In this document: piece by piece, positions 58,620-64,000 of the stretch
Position numbering within the stretch: the stretch's first letter is position 1
How the letters are laid out: the number at the start of each line of letters is the position of its first letter
NCBI RefSeq assembly: GCF_051622035.1
Contig: NC_135356.1
Span: 25,698,839-25,762,838, forward strand
Reading direction: 5' to 3'
Origin: Arctopsyche grandis
Lineage: Eukaryota; Arthropoda; Insecta; Trichoptera; Hydropsychidae
Length of the DNA stretch: 64,000 bases
Notes under the pieces: generated by a model
Seen by the model: the letters and a program-made list of their open reading frames with translations, nothing else
What the model was told of the DNA's origin: nothing
Databases searched by the model: none
Program-made: the position numbers and the translations under genes

Positions 58620-59425
58620 ACGTGATTTTTAAATAACCAAAAATATTTAAGAGTATTAAAGGCTAAAATTAATAATCTTTGTTCAATATTGTATCTGGAG
58701 AGGTATTGGGATTTTGACTAGTAAAATTTCAAATGATTGAATTGTAAATGTAATATTCATTTAAATCTTTTACACTAAAAAAACAGTTTATTTTTTAAAA
58801 CGAACTTAGAGTTACAGATTTAACGTTGGATTGTTTACACGCATATGCCATTACATGTTATGCAAAAAACATGTTTTTTCAATGTTATATTTTTCGCAGA
58901 TTTTAAAATTAAAAATAAGGTCATTGATAATGGAATCTGACAAAATAAAATCCGCTATGCATATTTTGCACTCCAAAGGAATACTAAGATAATTTTAATG
59001 ACATTGGAAAGCTGCATGAAAATTTAAAATATGTATATAGGTATATTTTTGGAAATATGTATGTACATACATATATAAAATAAAAAGGTATATGAGAAAG
59101 GAAAAAGTTTTCACATCCATTTTCACGTATACATATTTTTTCATGTCATTCGACGGGCATTCAGAGGAAACGAATCCATTTCCGTGCAACATCTAGAATT
59201 TAACCAACTTAAACACATATGTGTCAAATAAAAATCGTCTGGAGTGCTTCCAAATTATTAAATGTATATACAACATACCAGTAATCATATCGAAGATTCG
59301 CGTTACCTTCGATGTTTACTATCCTTCAAACTTAGACGGTTGACACGTTTTAGGATAGCATATCCTTACTTACATATGTATGTATGTACATATGTAGTGA
59401 GGAGAGTAAATATGGGTCTACGTGA
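58620..59425. other. AT-rich DNA, nothing recognised
   Basis: Short frames only. Confidence 0.4.
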
Positions 59426-59432
59426 CTTTACA

Positions 59433-59795
59433 GAATGTTAAATTACAGAAAACGCAAATATCGGAAGGCAAAGATCGAAAATCGAAAGATCTTAAGTCGA
59501 AAGATCAAAAAAAAATGGTGCATGGTAAACGGTACATACTCACGTACATACTCACTTAATTTGCGTGAGCAGGATACAACAGGAACAAGAGGAACATGCT
59601 TTTCCTCCCGTATTCTGCGCGCGCACATTAACACGGGAGGAAAAGCATGTTCCTCTTGTTCCTGTTGTATCCTGCTCGCGCAAATTAAGTGAGTATGTAC
59701 CGTTTACCATGCACCATTTTTTTTTTTGATCTTTGCATTATGATATTTGCGTTTTCTGTAATTTAACATTCTGTCAAAACACGGAGACCGAGTAT
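59433..59795. repeat. Palindromic element family 'CGGTCTCC', near-full copy
   Basis: The arms AATGTTAAATTACAGAAAAC...AGGAAAAGCATGTTCCTCTT are inverted around about 59612. The right end is AACACGGAGACCG. Contains GGTAAACGGTACATACTCAC. Protein frames through it are mirror images. Confidence 0.85.
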
Positions 59796-60440
59796 GTACA
59801 TAAATAGCATTTTATATAAATATATGTACATAAATATATGTACAATAAATATATGTACATAAATAGCATTTTAAAAAAATTAACCGAAGAAACTACTTCA
59901 ATAAGTAACCAAGATCTATACACACGACTATTTGAGTTGTTAATATCATTGTTTAAATCACCCTCTTACAACTAATACTTACGAATAACTTCAGACAAAC
60001 GTACCTATTTATTTTACAATTCTTTTACAAATACTATATAACATGTAATCAGTCCACAATCGCTTAAAGTCTATCTTCACAGAGTCCCTAGCAACGCCAG
60101 GTAAAAGCCGCTATTTTATTATAAAATCAGTTATATGTAGTATTCCATCCAATTTAGTACTAGAAAACCATATTCAAATATAGAAATAATGATATAACAT
60201 GTACAATGTGTATTGAGATCATAAAGTAGATGTAAGATCATAAGTAGAGCGTATGTAAGTATCAGCGTATTACTGACCTTTTTTGATGATCTCTACCATC
60301 GCATAAACATCGTTATAAAAATAGTGATCTATTTAATACATTTAAATGTATTGAATAGTAATTAATACATCATGTTGACTTTTAACACTGAACGCCAGCA
60401 ATAATAACGTTTTACAAACTCATCTAGAAAATATGTCAAC
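59796..60440. other. AT-rich upstream flank of the secreted-protein gene
   Basis: ATATATGTACATAAATA repeats at 59800-59870; otherwise no feature. Confidence 0.4.
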
Positions 60441-60455
60441 TAATCATTATTTGCA

Positions 60456-60490
60456 TATAAAAGATAGGATCACATTGAAATTTTCATTAG
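60456..60490 (+). promoter_or_regulatory. TATA box and likely initiator of the secreted-protein gene
   Basis: TATAAAAG at 60456-60463 lies about 30 bp before TTCATTAGTTG (about 60483-60493), an arthropod initiator-like TCATTAG. Spacing is as expected for a TATA/Inr core promoter. A 5' UTR exon of about 54 bp runs from there to the donor GCAA|GTAAGT at 60540. Confidence 0.6.
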
Positions 60491-60641
60491 TTGCACACGA
60501 GTTTTCATCGACCTGACGTTGACTTGTACTTAAGTAGCAAGTAAGTATTCTGCCTCAGTAATATTTTTACTATACATAAATATGTATGTATGTACTTACA
60601 TACATATGTACATACTTTAAAATAATGTTTCTTTTCCAGAA

Positions 60642-61158
60642 ATGCGTTTCTTTTCTGTGATTTTCGTGTCTCTTGCTTTCTTGGCCTTGTCTTTGGCCCG
60701 TTCAGAGTAAGCTATATCTTTACTTAGCGATTGTATTATTGAAAATACTATAAAATCAACTAAATTGACAATTTACTTTCAGGTCAAACGATGTTAGAGT
60801 ATTGATGGATACGGTAATTTTTTTTTATCATACATAAAAAAACTTTAATATGCATTCACAAATTACTAATATCAATATGCATTTTCAGTTTACTAAATGG
60901 TTCCACCCTAAAGACAATGAACTACGTATACTACCGATTACAAATAGAGCTACGTCGAAGGATTTGGACCAAACAATTGTTAGTTTTATTTTTTTAAATC
61001 ATTAATATACATGTATATAGCAAACGTTTTGTTAATTTTGTCTTCTTGTACTGTTCCAGAACGATGTCTATAAAATAGCACAAAAAAATTTTTATGTGAT
61101 TGAGAATATGTTGAAAAACGAACTATCCAAGGAATATTCACGCACTGAAAGATCTTAA
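60642..61158 (+). CDS. Small secreted protein, 94 residues, four coding exons
   Basis: Coding exons 60642-60706, 60783-60813, 60889-60978 and 61060-61158 (65, 31, 90, 99 bp). All introns are GT-AG and short, with phases 2, 0 and 0. A further 5' UTR intron (60541-60639) ends at TTTTCCAG two bases before the ATG. The protein starts MRFFSVIFVSLAFLALSLAR, a clear signal peptide with cleavage likely near A-R-S. The mature part is about 73 residues, charged, without Cys: NDVRVLMDTFTKWFHPKDNE, then NDVYKIAQKNFYVIENMLKN, probably amphipathic helices, ending SRTERS. I do not recognise the family. A secreted or hormone-like role is only inferred from the signal peptide and size. This gene shows no decay. 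Confidence 0.85.
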
Positions 61159-61167
61159 AAACTCTCA

Positions 61168-61173
61168 AATAAA
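61168..61173 (+). terminator. Polyadenylation signal AATAAA
   Basis: AATAAA ten bases after the stop codon of the secreted-protein gene. A second AATAAA follows at about 61226. Confidence 0.7.
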
Positions 61174-61179
61174 ACTCCT

Positions 61180-61735
61180 TTATCCTACGAAACTCAAATG
61201 AATAGAATAGAATATTACTGAAAAAATTAATAAAAATTTTAATTCATATACACTCATTTTTTTATATAATACACCCTCCTTTCCTAGAAATTCAAAATCA
61301 AAAAATTTGCCCTCCCCCCCCTTGAGAAAAGCTTAAATGGTAAATGATGATGAATTAATTCATCGAAATTAGTAATATTTGTCTCACAATATGTGCCAAA
61401 AATAATATTGAATAAATTGGCCTAATTCATCGGCATCTATTTTGGTTGACAACTTTAATTTACATAAAACTGTTTTGTTATTTCAAACTGCTTATTATTT
61501 ACATATACCATTAGTATCAAATTGATGCAATACGATCAATATCAATAATTGAACACGTAATTTGTACCTATTTGAAATTGATAACATTTTATTTAATGTC
61601 TACATGCATATACAAAAACAAAGTTGTCTTAAAATAATTATTTATATCAAACAAAAACACATGCGTCAAAATACCGATTAAATCTATTCATATGTGGTAT
61701 TTCTTTGTCGGATAAAAAATATCGAAGAAGCCCTT
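61180..61735. other. AT-rich 3' flank, nothing recognised
   Basis: A run of CCCTCCCCCCC at 61310-61321 is the only compositional mark. Confidence 0.4.
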
Positions 61736-61739
61736 CTAC

Positions 61740-62340
61740 ATCAGTGGTTCCTGTGGACCCCTAGAGGTTCCTGTGACCACTGAGGTGGTCTGTGGAAATT
61801 TTAAAAAATTTAGAGGGTCCGCGAAAAGTTGAATATAAAAAAATATCTGTACATTGTGTAATTCATCGACACCACTTAGTGAATGCTAGCATAGCTCATT
61901 AGATTATGTCATTAGAGCAGTTAATAAAATCAAAAGGGGTTCTTTAAATGTGAGTTTGTTTGGTCAACTTGATTTGGAAAATGATAAAGACTGTGATCGT
62001 TCACTATTTAACACCGAAGTTCGTTGGTTGTCTAAGAGTGCATGTTTGGATCGGTTTTATGAACTTTTTGATTCAGCGATGGAATTCCTGGAAAGTAAAG
62101 ACAATGATTTGCGGCTCAATTTAATTAATTCAAAAATTGACATAGCTTATATGACTGATTTATTTACCAAATTAAACGAAACCAATTTGAAGCTACAAGT
62201 TAATCAATTAAATTTAATCAAAACTTAAAGTGTAATATCTGCGTTTGTTACAAAAAATGTTGAGGGGGAATGCTCTCAGTTTCCAAATCTTTCAAAATTG
62301 CAAAAACGAGATGAAAATTTGCTTGCTTATTGTATTTCCA
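61740..62340 (+). pseudogene. hAT transposase fragment (ZBED5/FAM200-like, central part)
   Basis: A hAT-like end CAGTGGTTCCTGTGGACCCC (61743) precedes a degraded frame IVHRHHLV..., then the open stretch 61950-62228: SLFNTEVRWLSKSACLDRFY, ELFDSAMEFLES and AYMTDLFTKLNETNLKLQ. H-T-E-V-R-W-L-S-K-G is the hallmark of this hAT lineage; here it reads N-T-E-V-R-W-L-S-K-S. Broken both upstream and downstream by stops. The downstream part (AFVTKNVEGECSQFPNLSK) is cut by a Helitron-like end at 62351. Confidence 0.8.
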
Positions 62341-62350
62341 ATTTTCGCCT

Positions 62351-62369
62351 TTCCAAATTATATATTAGA
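62351..62369 (-). mobile_element. Helitron-like 5' end
   Basis: TTCCAAATTATATATTAGA equals the reverse complement of the TCTAATATATAATTTGGAA 5' end. Its 3' end was not found nearby. Confidence 0.5.
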
Positions 62370-63000
62370 TACATAAGTCAAACATTCTTTGATATTTAAG
62401 GGTTAAAACGAAATTTTGAATAAGGAAACTTAAAATATAGTTTTTTACTCTTGAGTAGGCATGAATTTAAATATAACTGAAACAAAAAATAAATGATAAG
62501 TCAGTTTGGCATCCAAACGTCATTTACACATTAATGAAATAGGTATTTTTTTTATTTTACCACATTCCTCATCTTCAATACAACATAAGTTAATACAAAA
62601 CCGAAATATTTTTCGTTTTATTTAATTTTCGTCTCGATACTAGTAAATGTCATAAGCGTAGGTTATCGGAGATTATTTTAACCTATTTGTATGTATGGCA
62701 GTGCTCATCACTATTTTCATAATAATTGAATGCGATGTATGAGTGGAATTTTTATCTTCAGATTACGAGTTCAGATTGATGAACTTGTGTTCTTGCACCA
62801 ATTAACTATTAGCATATATAGATATCAATAATATATACATAATAGAGAAAACTATTAGGTATATATGTATTTGTTCACATGATACAATACTTATCTTAAA
62901 TTTGCCCTCTTTACTTTTAATTAATGAAAAACTATAAACCTTGTATAAAGAGGCTATTTTGGAAAAATCTAAAAAATATTGGGTCTGATCTCCATAGAAC
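62370..63000. other. AT-rich DNA, nothing recognised
   Basis: Short frames only. Confidence 0.4.
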
Positions 63001-63330
63001 ATCGTTTCTTAACCTTTTTTGCAACAACAATATTTTTATTTAATATTAGGGATTCTGTCTCGAGACAACCCAGGAATTTCACGATTTTTCGCTGTCTCTG
63101 GAATTTCTAAAAAATTGAACCGACACTCGAGACTTTCCAAACATTTTATAAAATCTGCATACTCCGAAGTAATCCATGATCGATTTTCATACAGCGGGTA
63201 GCAAAAAGCATTTAAAAAAGACTTCAAGTGAACGAGTGTTTTCAACGGCATGCATATTTGTTGCAAAAATAAGAATTAGAATTTCTGATTCCCCTTTAAA
63301 CGCTTTGATATTTTTATAAAATTTATTTTG
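63001..63330 (+). pseudogene. hAT C-terminal fragment
   Basis: A hAT-end-like ATCGTTTCTTAACCTTTTTT (63001) is followed at about 63215-63320 by a plus frame T-S-S-E-R-V-F-S-T-A-C-I-F-V-A-K-I-R-I-R, the dimerisation motif (S-E-R-V-F-S-x-A). The minus-strand ORF across the same DNA is a shadow. Confidence 0.6.
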
Positions 63331-63492
63331 TACTGCAAGTGTAAGTTATTCTTATTTTCATATCAACTATTTACAATGGATGTTTATATTATAAAATTCT
63401 ACATACATACATGCCTAGTTGAAATCGCTTAAAAAAATGAAATATATGTAATATTTCATTTATTTCTATAATTTTATATTTACATACATACC

Positions 63493-63864
63493 GGTCTCCG
63501 TTACGGGCCCGAATGTGAAACGCCCGAAAACGCAAATATCGAAAATCGAAAGATCTTAAGTCGAAAGATAAAAAAGGGTGCATGATAAACGGTACATACT
63601 CACTTAATCTGCGCGAGCAGGATACAACAGGAACAAGAGGAACAGGCTTTTCCTTCCGTATTAATGTGCGTGCGCAGAATACGGGAGGAAAAGCCTGTTC
63701 CTCTTGTTCCTGTTGTATCCTGCTCGCGCAAATTAAGTGAGTATGTACGTGAGTATGTACCGTTTACCATGCACCCTTTTTTATCTTTCGACTTAAGATC
63801 TTTCGATTTTCGATATTTGCGTTTTCGGGCGTTTCACTTTCGGTCCCGTGAGGGAGACCGATAA
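63493..63864. repeat. Palindromic element family 'CGGTCTCC', full copy
   Basis: Ends CGGTCTCCGTTACGGGCCCG and its complement CGGTCCCGTGAGGGAGACCG. The arms mirror around about 63672 and share AAACGCAAATATCGAAAATC, CTTAAGTCGAAAGAT and GGAACAAGAGGAACAGGC. Confidence 0.85.
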
Positions 63865-64000
63865 ATATTGTATAATTACAACGCAATGCAGATCAGTTTG
63901 GTGAAAATGTAATGTTTTAGTTTAAATACGTAAATATGAAATATTAATGATTTTATTCACAATGTTTTAATGAGTTTATTGTAAACAAATACTTTTTTTA

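Overview
The window is AT-rich animal nuclear DNA, most likely from an insect. The evidence is short GT-AG introns, long (TA)n and (AC)n tracts, TACATA/TATGTA-rich spacers, and a dense, nested load of insect-type transposons: hAT, pogo/Tigger, piggyBac, PIF/Harbinger, Tc1/mariner, Helitron-like elements, several non-LTR retrotransposons and tRNA-derived SINEs. I see no bacterial genes, rRNA, functional tRNA or CRISPR array. The insect order cannot be fixed from the sequence alone.

Layout. 1-9.6 kb: a Helitron-like element carrying a mariner fragment, a minisatellite, a near-complete Tigger element (5127-7092) split by a foldback MITE, a hAT deletion derivative (7393-8089) and a head-to-tail array of six hAT MITEs sharing one 8-bp target (8656-9552). 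9.6-16.8 kb: almost featureless AT-rich DNA with one LINE remnant. 16.8-17.7 kb: a GC-rich island split by a (TA)n tract. 18-30 kb: hAT, Helitron-like, piggyBac, LINE and palindromic MITE copies, plus a decayed first exon of a gene family described below.

30.3-42.6 kb: a giant inverted duplication, with a left arm at 30315-35771, a right arm at 37052-42585 and a 1.28-kb spacer. Each arm holds a truncated LINE ORF1 (PHD-like finger plus FP-like domain), a four-exon host-like gene and a LINE 3' end. The gene can be read through in the right arm (202 codons) but has lost most of exon 3 in the left arm.

43-48 kb: a Harbinger remnant split by a hAT MITE, and a second, intact four-exon member of the same family (339 codons, minus strand) whose third exon carries six 102-bp in-frame repeats. 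The N-terminal Cys pattern of both members resembles the zinc finger of SINHCAF/FAM60A, a SIN3-HDAC subunit. A third, decayed member lies near 25.2 kb and a doubtful fourth near 55.5 kb. The window therefore samples a small local gene family scattered among transposons.

48-64 kb: more LINE, Helitron-like, hAT and SINE insertions, mostly nested. The cleanest ordinary gene is at 60487-61175. It has a TATA box, a 5' UTR intron, four coding exons with matching phases, a signal peptide and a polyadenylation signal, and encodes a 94-residue secreted protein of unknown family.
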